Positions 12,878-24,253 of a stretch of DNA of 64,000 bases are shown one piece after another. The stretch's first letter is position 1; every line of letters begins with the position of its first letter. Origin of the DNA: Polaromonas sp. CF318 (GTDB lineage: Bacteria; Pseudomonadota; Gammaproteobacteria; Burkholderiales; Burkholderiaceae_C); the NCBI RefSeq assembly GCF_000282655.1, contig NZ_AKIV01000046.1, positions 101,037-165,036 on the forward strand, given 5' to 3'. The position numbers and the translations under genes are program-made. The notes beneath the pieces were generated by a model that saw only the letters and a program-made list of their open reading frames with translations, searched no databases and was not told the origin of the DNA.

Positions 12878-13531
12878 CTATCTATTCCAGCGCACGTTAA
12901 AGTCCCAGATGACTCCTAGTCCGCCAGCAACTTGACGCTTGCGAACCTTCTCCCTGATTGGCTTCCGGTGTGCGGCCCCAACGAGAAGCACGCTATGAGC
13001 GGGAACGTGGCGGATGCAATAGCTCTCAATGCTCTCGATCATTCCAGTCTCGCGATCGCTATTTGCCTCATTCCACAGATCGTAGGTCTGCCGCAACTTG
13101 GGATCGCCGATCCACTCGACGGTTGCAAGAGCCTCGTTGTAGATGTCTTCCCATGCCTGCGCGCAGCGATCGCTGTTGAGGTAGGGAAAACCGAGTTTCA
13201 GCGTGTCTAGGCTGTTCTGGTCTACAAGTCGTCGATAGTCGGGACTCGTCCTCGCGACCTTCTTGAACATATCTTCAGAATTGCTGAAGAATTCTTCGCT
13301 TGGCTTGTCCAAATCCACAGGAACAACATTGACTGGACGGCGTTCCCGATACAGAACCACAGCAGCGGACTCAAGGGTGCCATGAGAGCCGTTGCGATAG
13401 CCAGCAAGAAATGCAGATGGAATTTCGGCAAAGATGACGTCAGGGGCAAGGCGATCAAGGATCGTCCGCAGTTCCGCTACGTTGGCGCGGCCAGATTCAG
13501 CGTGGACAGTTGCGATCAGCGTTATGTGCAT
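12878..13531 (-). CDS. Hypothetical protein, TraB/EreA-like fold suspected
   Basis: 217 residues, not confidently recognised. The N-terminus MHITLIATVHAES and the late SVLLVGAAHRKPI segment place two His-containing motifs at strand ends. Together with APDVIFAEIPSAF, this is the pattern of TraB/TIKI, ChaN and erythromycin-esterase-like proteins, all of which use such residues for metal binding or hydrolysis. The fold assignment is inference. There is no signal peptide or membrane segment. It lies 51 bp downstream of the island helicase on the same strand, so it may be the fifth gene of that operon. Its base composition is lower in GC than the argG side. Confidence 0.6.
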   Translation of the reverse strand: MHITLIATVHAESGRANVAELRTILDRLAPDVIFAEIPSAFLAGYRNGSHGTLESAAVVLYRERRPVNVVPVDLDKPSEEFFSNSEDMFKKVARTSPDYRRLVDQNSLDTLKLGFPYLNSDRCAQAWEDIYNEALATVEWIGDPKLRQTYDLWNEANSDRETGMIESIESYCIRHVPAHSVLLVGAAHRKPIREKVRKRQVAGGLGVIWDFNVRWNR

Positions 13532-13582
13532 GAGTTCTCGACTTAAGCGCCAGCCTGTGACGGACCTTAGCGGTGAGAACCG

Positions 13583-16112
<2,530 letters not shown>

Positions 16113-16120
<8 letters not shown>

Positions 16121-17765
16121 CGTCGCTTTCGTCCACAGCGACGTCGCCCAACAGGTCGGTTGTCAGGTCCATCGGGCGCACGACTTTCTCGATGAATTCG
16201 ATTTCACTCTTAGAGATGCCGTATTTGGCGTAGAGCTCAGCATCGGTCCATGTTCGGTCCCATGCCTGTGTCGGGACAAAGGTGTAGACCTTGCGCGTGG
16301 TGTCCTGCGAGGGCTTGTGTAGCAGGATTAGCAGCCGGGTTAGACGGCACGTAAGATAGGACAGCGCGCTTTGGGCTTCGGTTTCAGTTTCGAATGGTCC
16401 GATACAGAGATAGGTCTCGGAGCAAATGCTGCCCGGTTCACCGATGAAAGGGGTACTCAGAATGCGGTGCGGGTAGGTGTCTTTGTTGCCGGTCCCCGGT
16501 GCCGCACGTCCAATGTAGATCTTCCATTTGTCGATCAACTCGGTGCCGGCCGGTACGTCCTTCCTTGCTATGTAACCTGTCCCACCATTCTGATAAATGA
16601 GCACATCATTTTCACGTCTTTTCGCTTTGCCCTTAAATGTCGTTTCCAACGCAAAAGGCTTTCGTGAGCTGACCAGTCGTTCGAAACGCTGATCCTCTGG
16701 TAGCTCAAGTGACGCCCTCTTCCCAGATTCGACGGAAACAACCTTTCGAAGTATCGACAGCCCTTCGTTAAAACGAATGAAGATATCGGCGCCCTTTTCC
16801 ATCAGCGGACGTTTGGACGTGGAAACAGGCCAGTCCTTAAAATGCGTGCTCACATCGCACAGACCCGGATGGTCCCGATCCCAGAGGAAGTAGCAGACGC
16901 CGCCCTTGAGGCCGACGCCAGGAAACACATCCGATGCACTAAGAAAGTCGTCGATCGAGCGCACCCGCGTATCCGAAAGCATGGACTCTCGAAACTCATC
17001 CAGGCCTTTGCCGCCGGCAAACCACCGTGCGGGAATGATCATGGAAAGGTAGCGCGGTTCCAGCGCTTTAGCCTGTTCCACAAACATTTGGTAGATCGGT
17101 GCGGCGCTGGTGCCGTAGCCGCCGTCGTTCAGTTGGTAGGGCGGGTTGCCGATGATGACGTCGAACTGCATGGATGCTCCAAAAAACTCGGCAATGCGGG
17201 CGTTGATGTGGTCCGTGTGGATGAAGGCGTAAGCGTGGGTTTCGAGGTCTTCACCGCGGTTCAGTGCTTCCTGACCGGCGCCGCAGTATGTGCACTTGCC
17301 CTTCGACCAGCTGTGCTCGGTCCGTTCGAACCAGATATTTCCTTCGTCATTCGCAAAGCCCGTAGCAATCGAGTGTTCACCCTTGGCGTTCTTGGAGCAG
17401 TACACGCTGCGCCGCGCCAGCAGGCTGGTGAGTTGGGTGATGCCGATGCCGAAGACCTGGTGCGTCAGGATATGGTTTACGCGCGTCGGCAGGTCGGGGA
17501 TAGCCCGCGCCAGACCCTGAGTGAGCCGGCTGGTGATCTCACGCAAGAACACGCCGGACTTGGTGCACGGGTCGAGAAACCGGACGTTCATGTCGGCCCA
17601 GAGGCTAGCGCCGCGGTGGTCTGCAGCCCAAGCCTCGGCCACCCGATCCAGCATCCGGCTGGCCAGCTCGGGCGGCGTGAAAACCTCATCGTTCGACAAA
17701 TTAGCGATGCAGGTCAGCACATCGGGGTTACGCCCGCGCAGTGTGAAGGCCGCCTGCCCAGTCAT
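16113..17765 (-). CDS. Eco57I-type N6-adenine methyltransferase-like protein
   Basis: 550 residues. It starts with the EVFTPPELASRMLD block of N6-adenine methyltransferases. Motif I is a variant, FLDPCTKSGVF (residues 64-73), and the catalytic motif IV NPPY is intact at 207-210. Between them sit Cys123, Cys158 and Cys161 (YCSKN, CTYCGAG), a possible zinc site. The C-terminal half (about 350-550) resembles the target-recognition part of type IIG/Eco57I enzymes, so this protein may carry sequence specificity. Its start overlaps the previous methyltransferase stop (ATGA) and its stop overlaps the helicase start by 8 bp. Confidence 0.85.
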
Positions 17766-18403
17766 TGACGTTGCCCTTGCAAAGCTGCCAACTCCCGAAC
17801 CGTCATGGATGAATGCGTCTTGACTGGTGCAAATATTTCATGTTTGCCCAAGTCCGCAAACAACGAACCCTCGGCGCTAAACGCCGACGAGCCTGTAAGC
17901 ACGTCGAAGCGGAAATCGCGTCGCTGGAACTTGCCTTTTCCCAGGTAGCCCCATTCTGCAAAGGTGATGGGTTGGCCATCCTGAGTGCGCATAGTCAGAG
18001 CGTCGCCATGCAGGATATTTTGCGACAGCACGTGAGCTGCGGCCTTGTACAAATCAGCTGTTTCGTTGATGTCAAAGTACTCCGCCCAAATCTCCAACAT
18101 GTTGGCGTGGCACTCGTTGAGATTGTCTTGAAGTAGCTCGATGCCGTAGATGCACATCAGTGCGAGCAGCGCGTAATGTTGCCGCTCGAACTCTGACTTG
18201 CCGTACTTGAGCTCAACCACAGCGAGCTTTCGGCGCAAGATCTGCACGATGAAGTTGCCGCTGCCGCAGGCTGGCTCCAGAAAACGCGAGTCAATGCGTT
18301 CGGTCTCGTGCTTCACCAGGTCAAGCATGACATCCACCATCCAGTCGGGAGTGAAAACCTCGCCGTGGTCGGTAACACGTTGTTTTGACTTGACCAAACT
18401 CAT
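17762..18403 (-). CDS. Short N6-methyltransferase-like protein lacking motif IV
   Basis: 213 residues. It has EVFTPDWMVDVML near the start and a canonical SAM-binding motif I (FLEPACGSGNF, residues 41-51), followed by an NILHGDALTM segment. Where NPPY/F should occur the sequence reads FDVLTGSSAF (167-175), so the catalytic Asn-Pro-Pro is absent. The start was chosen because its ATGA overlaps the NERD gene stop; an upstream alternative start would add nine residues. The stop overlaps the next methyltransferase start in the same way. It is probably a partner or regulatory half of a heteromeric enzyme rather than an independent methylase. Confidence 0.82.
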   Translation of the reverse strand: MSLVKSKQRVTDHGEVFTPDWMVDVMLDLVKHETERIDSRFLEPACGSGNFIVQILRRKLAVVELKYGKSEFERQHYALLALMCIYGIELLQDNLNECHANMLEIWAEYFDINETADLYKAAAHVLSQNILHGDALTMRTQDGQPITFAEWGYLGKGKFQRRDFRFDVLTGSSAFSAEGSLFADLGKHEIFAPVKTHSSMTVRELAALQGQRQ

Positions 18404-19320
18404 TGAAATAGACCTTGATGTTCCCGGCAATACTGCAAACCGCCAAAGCGTTTAACGTTGTTCCAACAGAATTTTCCCTCGGCGTAGCCGATCTTCGCAC
18501 GGCAGTGGGCGCAGATGAGCTTTTTCGCCAAGGATTCGTCTTTAACAGGAGGCGGCTCGGCCTTGGGGTGCGCCACCGGCACAGGTGTGACGGGCTTGGG
18601 TTGCATGAAGGGTGGTAAATCCAGCAGGTCTGGCGGGCGGTGCTGGCGCTTGAGCTTTTCGCCCCATTCCTTGATGGTGTCGGGGCTGCGCAGATTGAAC
18701 AGCGCCTTGAGCACGCTGCCCGTGCCAATGCCATCCACCAGTTTTTCATGCCACGAAGGGAACTGGTCTGCCTTGATAAGAAAGCTGGTATCAAAGGCCT
18801 TGGCGTCGGGCCGCTGGATGATGGCTTTCGGGTGCATCATGACCACGTTATGGAACTCGGGCAACTTGTCGGTGCGGGTACTGATTTCCAGCCGCTCCAG
18901 CAACTTGCCCAGGATGCGGGCGTGGCGGCGGCTTTGCTCGTAGGGGGATGGAATGCCGTAGCGCTCCTTGCCATAACGCACGGTGAATTCGCCATGGGCG
19001 TTGACTTCCAGGTCGCCTGAGTAGTTTTTGGTTTCAATCAGCACCATGTAGCCGGTGCGGTTGATGACCAGATGATCAATTTGGGCCACCTCACCATCGA
19101 TCTGGAACCGCAGGTCGTGCAGCAGGACGTTGTTTTGGCCATCCTTGTAATGACCGTCGAGGTGGAAGGCGGCTTCTTGTTCGCCCCTGAGGCCGGCGGT
19201 CAGGTTGCGCAGTTCAACGCGCAGCCACTCTTTCTGACGGGCGTCCAGCAAGCTGGACTTTTGCAGGTCTTGCAGCAATGCCAGGCGTTTGCTTTTGTCG
19301 TCGGCTGATTTGATCAGCAT
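18400..19320 (-). CDS. NERD-domain protein with C-terminal zinc-ribbon-like tail
   Basis: 306 residues. The NERD (nuclease-related) domain covers about residues 42-170: GLRGEQEA with Glu47, QIDHLVI with Asp82, and the ETK triad with Glu96 and Lys98. This is the D...ExK pattern of restriction-like nucleases. A proline-rich linker (about 238-258) leads to a tail with Cys270, Cys273, Cys285, Cys298 and His301, a likely zinc ribbon that may bind DNA. It is the first gene of the operon, and its stop overlaps the next start as ATGA. It could cut DNA, recognise modification, or act as a DNA-binding accessory. Confidence 0.83.
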   Translation of the reverse strand: MLIKSADDKSKRLALLQDLQKSSLLDARQKEWLRVELRNLTAGLRGEQEAAFHLDGHYKDGQNNVLLHDLRFQIDGEVAQIDHLVINRTGYMVLIETKNYSGDLEVNAHGEFTVRYGKERYGIPSPYEQSRRHARILGKLLERLEISTRTDKLPEFHNVVMMHPKAIIQRPDAKAFDTSFLIKADQFPSWHEKLVDGIGTGSVLKALFNLRSPDTIKEWGEKLKRQHRPPDLLDLPPFMQPKPVTPVPVAHPKAEPPPVKDESLAKKLICAHCRAKIGYAEGKFCWNNVKRFGGLQYCREHQGLFQ

Positions 19321-19450
19321 GTGTTCTCCCCCATTGGCAATGACTATATCCCGCAGCGTCAGGGCTTACCCCTGCGGGGCCTCTGCCTCCATGAGCAGCT
19401 TTACCAAGGCTCAGTGATGAAGTACACCGCCTTGCCTGGCTCCGGCCTCA

Positions 19451-19500
19451 TGTTAAATATTTCAATAATTTTTAACGTAAAAAAAGCCTTGTGTTAAATA
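19451..19500 (-). promoter_or_regulatory. AT-rich promoter/operator candidate for the NERD operon
   Basis: The + strand carries the direct repeat TGTTAAATA at 19451-19459 and 19492-19500, 41 bp apart. Read toward the NERD gene, the minus strand offers a -35-like TTAACA and a -10-like TTAAAA about 16 bp later. The repeat spacing of nearly four helical turns would suit a regulator site. It lies about 130 bp upstream of the NERD start. This is a weak prediction. Confidence 0.35.
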
Positions 19501-19631
19501 ACATCCCTCTTTTTGGCCCTCGGACAAGCGATGCAGGGGCAAATGGCACCCACAAGCTTTAAACGCTGCTCTGACGGCTTCAAAACCCGGATTTTCGGCG
19601 TCAAAGGTGCTCGCCCCCTCGCCTGACGGGT

Positions 19632-19656
19632 GCAAGCAGCTATTAAAAACATAGCG
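19632..19656. repeat. Short intergenic palindrome, copy 1 (GCTAT-N7-ATAGC)
   Basis: GCTAT (19639-19643) and ATAGC (19651-19655) flank a 7-nt AT-rich spacer, preceded by GCAAGCA. The same arms and spacer length occur at 42456-42472. From general knowledge, TGCTAT...ATAGC elements are abundant in intergenic regions of Comamonadaceae genomes. Confidence 0.55.
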
Positions 19657-19662
19657 TATGTC

Positions 19663-19688
19663 AAAAAACCGCCTTCGGGCGGCTTTTT
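19663..19688. terminator. Terminator-like hairpin with UUCG loop
   Basis: CCGCC-TTCG-GGCGG (19669-19682) has a stable UUCG tetraloop, flanked by AAAAAA on the left and CTTTTT on the right. It could terminate in either direction. The most likely user is the minus-strand glycine-rich protein gene, whose stop is about 155 bp upstream of it. Confidence 0.6.
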
Positions 19689-19844
19689 AAACCAATCTTT
19701 AATACGAAGCGCAAGTATGAAAACCGGCTTGAACAGAGCGCAGGTGCCAGAAAAATAAGCCTTCCCACCCCCACGCGCGCACCAACCCAGCCGTTTTTCC
19801 CTGACCAGGCACTCCGGACGGCGCCCATACGTGGTGGCGCCCGG

Positions 19845-20699
19845 CTAATCACCCCCGCCGCCGCATCCCGAGCCGCATCCGCTGCTGTCCGATCCCCCGT
19901 CGCTACCGGAACTATCGCTGTTCGAAGAAGACGAATCGCTGCCGCCAAAGCCATCGGCGTCACCGCTGTAGCTGCCGTCTGAAAAGCTCTCGCCGCAATG
20001 GGCGCCGCCGCCCTGCCCGTCGTCACGGCGCACGCCCTTGCAGTCGGCCATGTAGACAAAGCCGCCGGGAATCGCGAATTTGGCGTCCAGCGCAAACAGC
20101 AGCGGCAAGCGGCTGGGCTGCTTGGGGTTGATGGATTCGTCGCGGCAGGACCAGAACCAGGCACGGCGCAGGCCGTCGTTGGTCGAGGCTTTGCGGCCCA
20201 GCACCTCGGCGGGCACGTGGTCGATGAAGCGGCCTATCACCAGGTCGCACCACTCGCGGTAGGCGGAGGTGTGCAGGATGAACTCATGCCACATGCTGTC
20301 GACCACCTGCGAGGGCATGGCGACAAAACGTTTGTTGCTGCGCTGGCAGGCGATGAAAAACTGGCGCAGCCCGCGCTCCACGAGTTCGGTATCTCTGAGG
20401 CTCAGGTGCGGATAGGCGTCCATCAGCTTGCGCCGCAGGAACCTGGGCAGCGGCGCCTCGCGGACCAGCCGGCTGCGCTCGCGGGCGGCCCAGATGCCGG
20501 CGGCCAGCATGCACATGAACAGCACGGAGATCGTGGTCATGGTCCAGCCCGGCGGCCTCCAGCCCGCGAATATCGCGCCCAGCATCAAGCCAACCCAGGC
20601 GAAGGCCAGCATGGCGGCGGTGGAGCGCGAATGCCGCAGCACCAGCCTGCGCCAGGGCGATACCTCCGGGCCCCGATACACTTTTCCTAAACGTGCCAT
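19845..20699 (-). CDS. Membrane protein with glycine-rich (GRDP-like) domain and Ser/Gly/Cys tail
   Basis: 284 residues. Two transmembrane helices lie at about residues 28-46 and 52-72. A soluble domain follows with VVDSMWHEFILHTSAYREWCD (about 127-147) and GRFIDHVP. These match the histidine-containing core of glycine-rich domain proteins of unknown function. The last 45 residues are low-complexity Ser/Asp/Gly, ending in CGSGCGGGG, as in several bacterial hypothetical membrane proteins. Function is unknown. It begins 4 bp after the murB stop on the same strand, so it may be transcribed with murB. Confidence 0.7.
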   Translation of the reverse strand: MARLGKVYRGPEVSPWRRLVLRHSRSTAAMLAFAWVGLMLGAIFAGWRPPGWTMTTISVLFMCMLAAGIWAARERSRLVREAPLPRFLRRKLMDAYPHLSLRDTELVERGLRQFFIACQRSNKRFVAMPSQVVDSMWHEFILHTSAYREWCDLVIGRFIDHVPAEVLGRKASTNDGLRRAWFWSCRDESINPKQPSRLPLLFALDAKFAIPGGFVYMADCKGVRRDDGQGGGAHCGESFSDGSYSGDADGFGGSDSSSSNSDSSGSDGGSDSSGCGSGCGGGGD

Positions 20700-20702
20700 A
20701 TA

Positions 20703-21767
20703 TCAGACCACCACCGGTTCAGGCTCCAGCAGGATGCCGAAGCGTTCATACACACTGGTCTGGATGGCTTTTGCCAGGGTCATGACCTCGCCGCCGGTGA
20801 CCGGGTCGGTCGTGCCGCCGCGGTTGACCAGCACCAGCGCCTGTTTTTCGTAGACGCCGGCGTTGCCTATGGATTTGCCTTTCCAGCCGCAGGCGTCTAT
20901 CAGCCAGCCCGCGGCCAGCTTCACCGCGCCGTCGGCCAGGTGGTAGTGAACAATCTTGGGTTCGCGCTGGATGATGTCGGCGCACTGCTCGGGCGATACC
21001 GTGGGGTTCTTGAAAAAGCTGCCGGCATTGCCGATGACCTTGGGGTCGGGCAGTTTGGCCCTGCGGATGTCGCAAATCCACTCATAAATCTGCGTCGCAT
21101 CGGGCGCCTGTACACCCAGCTGCTGCATTTTTTTCTCGATGTCGGCATAGCCCAGTACGGGCTTCCAGGCTTTGGGCAGGGCCAAGCGCACCCGGGTGAT
21201 CAGCGCCTTGCCTTCCAGCCCGAAGCCGTGGCCGCCCGGGGCGGGCGCCGCGCTGCTGTGCTTGAACACCGAATCGCGGTAGCCGAACGCGCATTGCGCG
21301 GCATTGAGGGAAAAAGCCTGGCCCGTCGTCAGATCGATGGCGTCCAGCGATTCAAAGCGGTCCTGCAGCTCCACGCCATAGGCGCCTATGTTCTGCACGG
21401 GTGACGCGCCCACCGTGCCCGGAATCAGGGCCAGGTTTTCCAGGCCGGGGTAGCCGTTCTGCAAGGTCCAGGTGACCAGGTCGTGCCAGTTTTCGCCGGC
21501 GCCGGCCTCAATGATCCAGGCCTTGGCGTCTTCGCGCAGCAGCCGTTTGCCCATGATTTCGACCTTGAGCACCAGCGGCTTGACGTCGCCGGTCAGCACG
21601 ATGTTGCTGCCGCCGCCGAGCACGAACTTGGGTGCGGCCTTCAGGGCCGTATCTTGCAAAACAGCGTGGATATCGGCCTCATCGGCCACCCGGACCAGGC
21701 TCAGGGCCTTGGCCACGATGCCAAAGCTGTTGGAATGCTGGAGCGGAACGTTTTTCTCGACTAACAT
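20703..21767 (-). CDS. murB: UDP-N-acetylenolpyruvoylglucosamine reductase
   Basis: FAD enzyme that reduces UDP-GlcNAc-enolpyruvate to UDP-MurNAc in peptidoglycan synthesis. The 354-residue type I MurB has LQHSNSFGI at the start, the FAD-binding GGGSNIVL and [24 protein letters not shown] blocks, and NAGSFFKNP with the catalytic serine region. It begins at the ATG directly before [10 protein letters not shown]; the open frame upstream is antisense to yajQ. It is divergent from yajQ, with 70 bp between the starts. Confidence 0.96.
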   Translation of the reverse strand: MLVEKNVPLQHSNSFGIVAKALSLVRVADEADIHAVLQDTALKAAPKFVLGGGSNIVLTGDVKPLVLKVEIMGKRLLREDAKAWIIEAGAGENWHDLVTWTLQNGYPGLENLALIPGTVGASPVQNIGAYGVELQDRFESLDAIDLTTGQAFSLNAAQCAFGYRDSVFKHSSAAPAPGGHGFGLEGKALITRVRLALPKAWKPVLGYADIEKKMQQLGVQAPDATQIYEWICDIRRAKLPDPKVIGNAGSFFKNPTVSPEQCADIIQREPKIVHYHLADGAVKLAAGWLIDACGWKGKSIGNAGVYEKQALVLVNRGGTTDPVTGGEVMTLAKAIQTSVYERFGILLEPEPVVV

Positions 21768-21837
21768 CCGGGGGATTGTCTCACCCCGACACCCACCCCG
21801 ACACCCACTTCCCGTCCCCCTCATAAAGACTCGCACC

Positions 21838-22323
21838 ATGCCCTCTTTCGACACCGTTCTTGAAGCCGATCTGGTCAAGGTCAAAAACGCCGTGGAAAAC
21901 ACCGGCAAGGAAATCGCCACGCGCTTCGATTTCAAGGGCACCTCCGCCTCCATAGAGCTCAAGGACAAGGACATCACGCTGATCGGCGACAGCGACTTCC
22001 AGCTCGACCAGATCAACGACATCCTGCGCAACAAGCTCACCAAGGCCGGCGTGGACATCCGCTTCCTCGACATCGGCAAGGCCGAGAAAATCGGCGGCGA
22101 CAAGGTCAAGCAGGTGTCCAAGGTGCGCAACGGCATAGAGGCCGAACAGGCCAAGAAGATCCAGCAGCTCATCAAGGGCAGCAAAGTCAAGGTGCAGGCC
22201 TCCATCCAGGGCGACGCGGTGCGCGTGACCGGCGCCAAGCGCGACGACCTGCAGACGGCCATGGCCATGATCCGCGCCGAGATCAGCGACTTTCCGCTGA
22301 GCTTCAACAACTTCAGGGACTAG
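21838..22323 (+). CDS. yajQ: YajQ family nucleotide-binding protein
   Basis: 161 residues, exactly the family size, starting [26 protein letters not shown] and containing [14 protein letters not shown] and [15 protein letters not shown]. YajQ homologues bind nucleotides, and the Xanthomonas member binds cyclic di-GMP and modulates a transcription factor. The role here is unproven. It is followed after 4 bp by the retropepsin-like gene, so the two are probably one transcript. Confidence 0.94.
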   Translation: MPSFDTVLEADLVKVKNAVENTGKEIATRFDFKGTSASIELKDKDITLIGDSDFQLDQINDILRNKLTKAGVDIRFLDIGKAEKIGGDKVKQVSKVRNGIEAEQAKKIQQLIKGSKVKVQASIQGDAVRVTGAKRDDLQTAMAMIRAEISDFPLSFNNFRD

Positions 22324-22327
22324 AGAT

Positions 22328-22996
22328 ATGGCCCCCAGGCTTGCCAATGCGTGTGCATTGCTGATCGCGTTTGCGCTAACGCATGGCAGCGCACAAGCCC
22401 AGACCGTGGGCCTGGCCGGCATGCTGGGCAACAAGGCCTTGCTGATTGTGGACGGCGGCCCGCCCAAGACGGTGGCGCCCGGGGAAACCCACCAGGGCGT
22501 CAAGGTGGTCTCCACCGCGGGCGACCAGGCGGTGGTGGAGCTGGGCGGCAAGCGCCATGCGCTGCGCATCGGTGACGCGCCCATGAGCGTGGGCGCCGGC
22601 GGCGGCCCGGGCACGCAGGCCGGACAGGGCAGCCGCATCGTGCTGACGGCGGGCAGCGGCGGCCACTTCATGACGCAGGGCCAGATCAACGGCAAGATGG
22701 CCCAGTTCCTGGTCGACACCGGTGCCAGCGCCGTGTCCATGTCGATGACCGATGCCGAGCGCATGGGGATTGACTACAAATCGGGCCGGCCCGTACAGCT
22801 GACCACCGCCAATGGCGCCATCATGGGATGGCAGACTTCCCTGGCATCGGTGCGCGTCGGTGATGTAGAGGTGTTTAACGTGCCGGCCGTGGTGGCGGCG
22901 CGCGACATGCCGTTTATCCTGCTGGGCAACAGCTTTCTGACGCGCTTCCAGATGAACCGCACCAATGAAGAAATGGTGCTGACGCGGCGCTTTTAA
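22328..22996 (+). CDS. Periplasmic retropepsin-like aspartic protease
   Basis: 222 residues with a Sec signal peptide (about residues 1-24, ending SAQAQ). An N-terminal SH3-like strand region is followed by a clan AA aspartic protease domain. Its active site is FLVDTGASAVSMS near residue 128, and the conserved ILLGNSFLTRFQ lies near the end. This matches the bacterial TIGR02281-type retropepsin family, which needs a dimer because only one DTG is present per chain. Its substrate is unknown. It directly follows yajQ and is convergent with plsY. Confidence 0.85.
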   Translation: MAPRLANACALLIAFALTHGSAQAQTVGLAGMLGNKALLIVDGGPPKTVAPGETHQGVKVVSTAGDQAVVELGGKRHALRIGDAPMSVGAGGGPGTQAGQGSRIVLTAGSGGHFMTQGQINGKMAQFLVDTGASAVSMSMTDAERMGIDYKSGRPVQLTTANGAIMGWQTSLASVRVGDVEVFNVPAVVAARDMPFILLGNSFLTRFQMNRTNEEMVLTRRF

Positions 22997-23011
22997 TCAA
23001 CGCGCGCCGCT

Positions 23012-23644
23012 TCAGGCTTTCTTGCCGCTTCCCAGCTTTGACTCCGTCCCCTTGAGTAGCTTGTTGATGTTCTCGCGGTGGCGGTACACCAGCAGCGCGC
23101 TGATCGCGAACATCACCAGCAGTATGGCCTTGTCGACATACCAGGCTTCCCGGTCGCCAAACAGGTAATACAAAGGCGCGAAGGCCGCGGAAACCAGGGA
23201 CGCGAGCGAGGAATAGCGCGAGAAAAAGGCGATGATCACCCAGGTGGCCAGCGTCGCCAGGCCCAGTATCCAGCTCACGCCCAGCAGCACGCCCGCAGCC
23301 GTCGCCACGCCCTTGCCGCCCTTGAACTGGAAGAACACCGGGTACAAATGCCCGAGGAAAGCCGCGAAGCCGACGGCGGCCACCGTGCCGTCGCCCAGGC
23401 CGTAGTCGGCACCAAACCACTTCACCAGCACCACCGGCAGCCAGCCCTTGAGGCCGTCCAGCAGCAGGGTCGCGATGGCGGCCGGCTTGCTGCCCGAGCG
23501 CAGCACATTGGTGGCGCCGGGGTTCTTGCTGCCGTAGCTGCGCGGGTCGCTCAGGCCCATGAGCTTGCTGACGATGACCGCGAAGGACAGCGACCCGAGC
23601 AGGTAGGCCAGCAGTGTGGCGACTATTGAATATATGTAAACCAT
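23012..23644 (-). CDS. plsY: Acyl-phosphate:glycerol-3-phosphate acyltransferase
   Basis: 210-residue inner-membrane enzyme that makes lysophosphatidate in phospholipid synthesis. Five hydrophobic segments are visible. The conserved cytoplasmic motifs are [12 protein letters not shown] (about residues 39-50), GLKGWLPV and [12 protein letters not shown] (about 107-118). The C-terminal tail is Lys/Ser rich. It is a stand-alone gene between the retropepsin-like and YbaK genes. Confidence 0.95.
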   Translation of the reverse strand: MVYIYSIVATLLAYLLGSLSFAVIVSKLMGLSDPRSYGSKNPGATNVLRSGSKPAAIATLLLDGLKGWLPVVLVKWFGADYGLGDGTVAAVGFAAFLGHLYPVFFQFKGGKGVATAAGVLLGVSWILGLATLATWVIIAFFSRYSSLASLVSAAFAPLYYLFGDREAWYVDKAILLVMFAISALLVYRHRENINKLLKGTESKLGSGKKA

Positions 23645-23691
23645 GGGGTCTCCCTCTTATAGATAGTGGCTGCCGGCCCCAGGGCCGGCGT

Positions 23692-24228
23692 TCAGCCGTA
23701 GCCGGCGGCGTTGTCCAGGCCTAGAACAGGTTCTAAGGCGCAGTTCACCGATTTTGCACCGAGCAATGTGACACACACCCGCGGGTCCAGCCCGACCAGG
23801 TAACCGCGCCGCCCGCCGTTGATGGCGATTCTAGGCAAAGCCAGGATGCTTTCCTCGATATAGACCGGCATGGCCTTGCGCGTGCCGAAGGGCGAGGTCC
23901 CGCCCACCAGGTAGCCGCTGTGCCGGTTGGCGACTTCGGGCTTGCAGGGCTCGACCGACTTGGCGCCTATCTGCCGCGCCAGGTTTTTGGTCGACACCTT
24001 GCGGTTGCCGTGCATCAGCACCAGCAGCGGTTTGGCATCCTGGTCCTGCATCACCAGGGTCTTGACGACGGTGAAGGGGTCAAAGCCCAGCACCTCGGCA
24101 CTGTGCTGGGCGCCGCCGTGCTCCAGGTACTCATAGGGGTGCTCGGTGAAGTCGACTCCGTTGCTTTTTAAAAACTGCGTGGCCGGCGTTTCACTAACGT
24201 GGTCCTTTTTGCCGTCTTTTTTGGCCAT
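23692..24228 (-). CDS. ybaK: Cys-tRNA(Pro)/Cys-tRNA(Cys) deacylase (YbaK/EbsC)
   Basis: 178-residue trans-editing protein that hydrolyses mischarged Cys-tRNA(Pro). Recognised by the family core: HGGAQHSAEVLG, VKTLVMQD, LLVLMHGNRKVSTKNLA with the catalytic lysine region, and GYLVGGTSPFGTRKAMPVYIE. A short basic N-terminal extension (KKDGKKD) precedes the domain. The start is the ATG at 24228; the frame further upstream is not family-like. It lies 25 bp downstream of the aldo-keto reductase on the same strand. Confidence 0.93.
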   Translation of the reverse strand: MAKKDGKKDHVSETPATQFLKSNGVDFTEHPYEYLEHGGAQHSAEVLGFDPFTVVKTLVMQDQDAKPLLVLMHGNRKVSTKNLARQIGAKSVEPCKPEVANRHSGYLVGGTSPFGTRKAMPVYIEESILALPRIAINGGRRGYLVGLDPRVCVTLLGAKSVNCALEPVLGLDNAAGYG

Positions 24229-24253
24229 GGTGCAGCGTGCGGCAAACCTGGGC

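Larger units (their letters stand above)
19321..19844. other. 524-bp intergenic region upstream of the island operon
   Basis: No gene was found here. The region is more AT-rich than its surroundings. It holds a CCCGCAG/CTGCGGG inverted repeat (19350-19378), an AT-rich promoter-like stretch (19440-19500), a Comamonadaceae-type palindrome (19639-19655) and a terminator-like hairpin (19663-19688). It separates the minus-strand NERD operon from the minus-strand glycine-rich protein gene. Confidence 0.7.
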
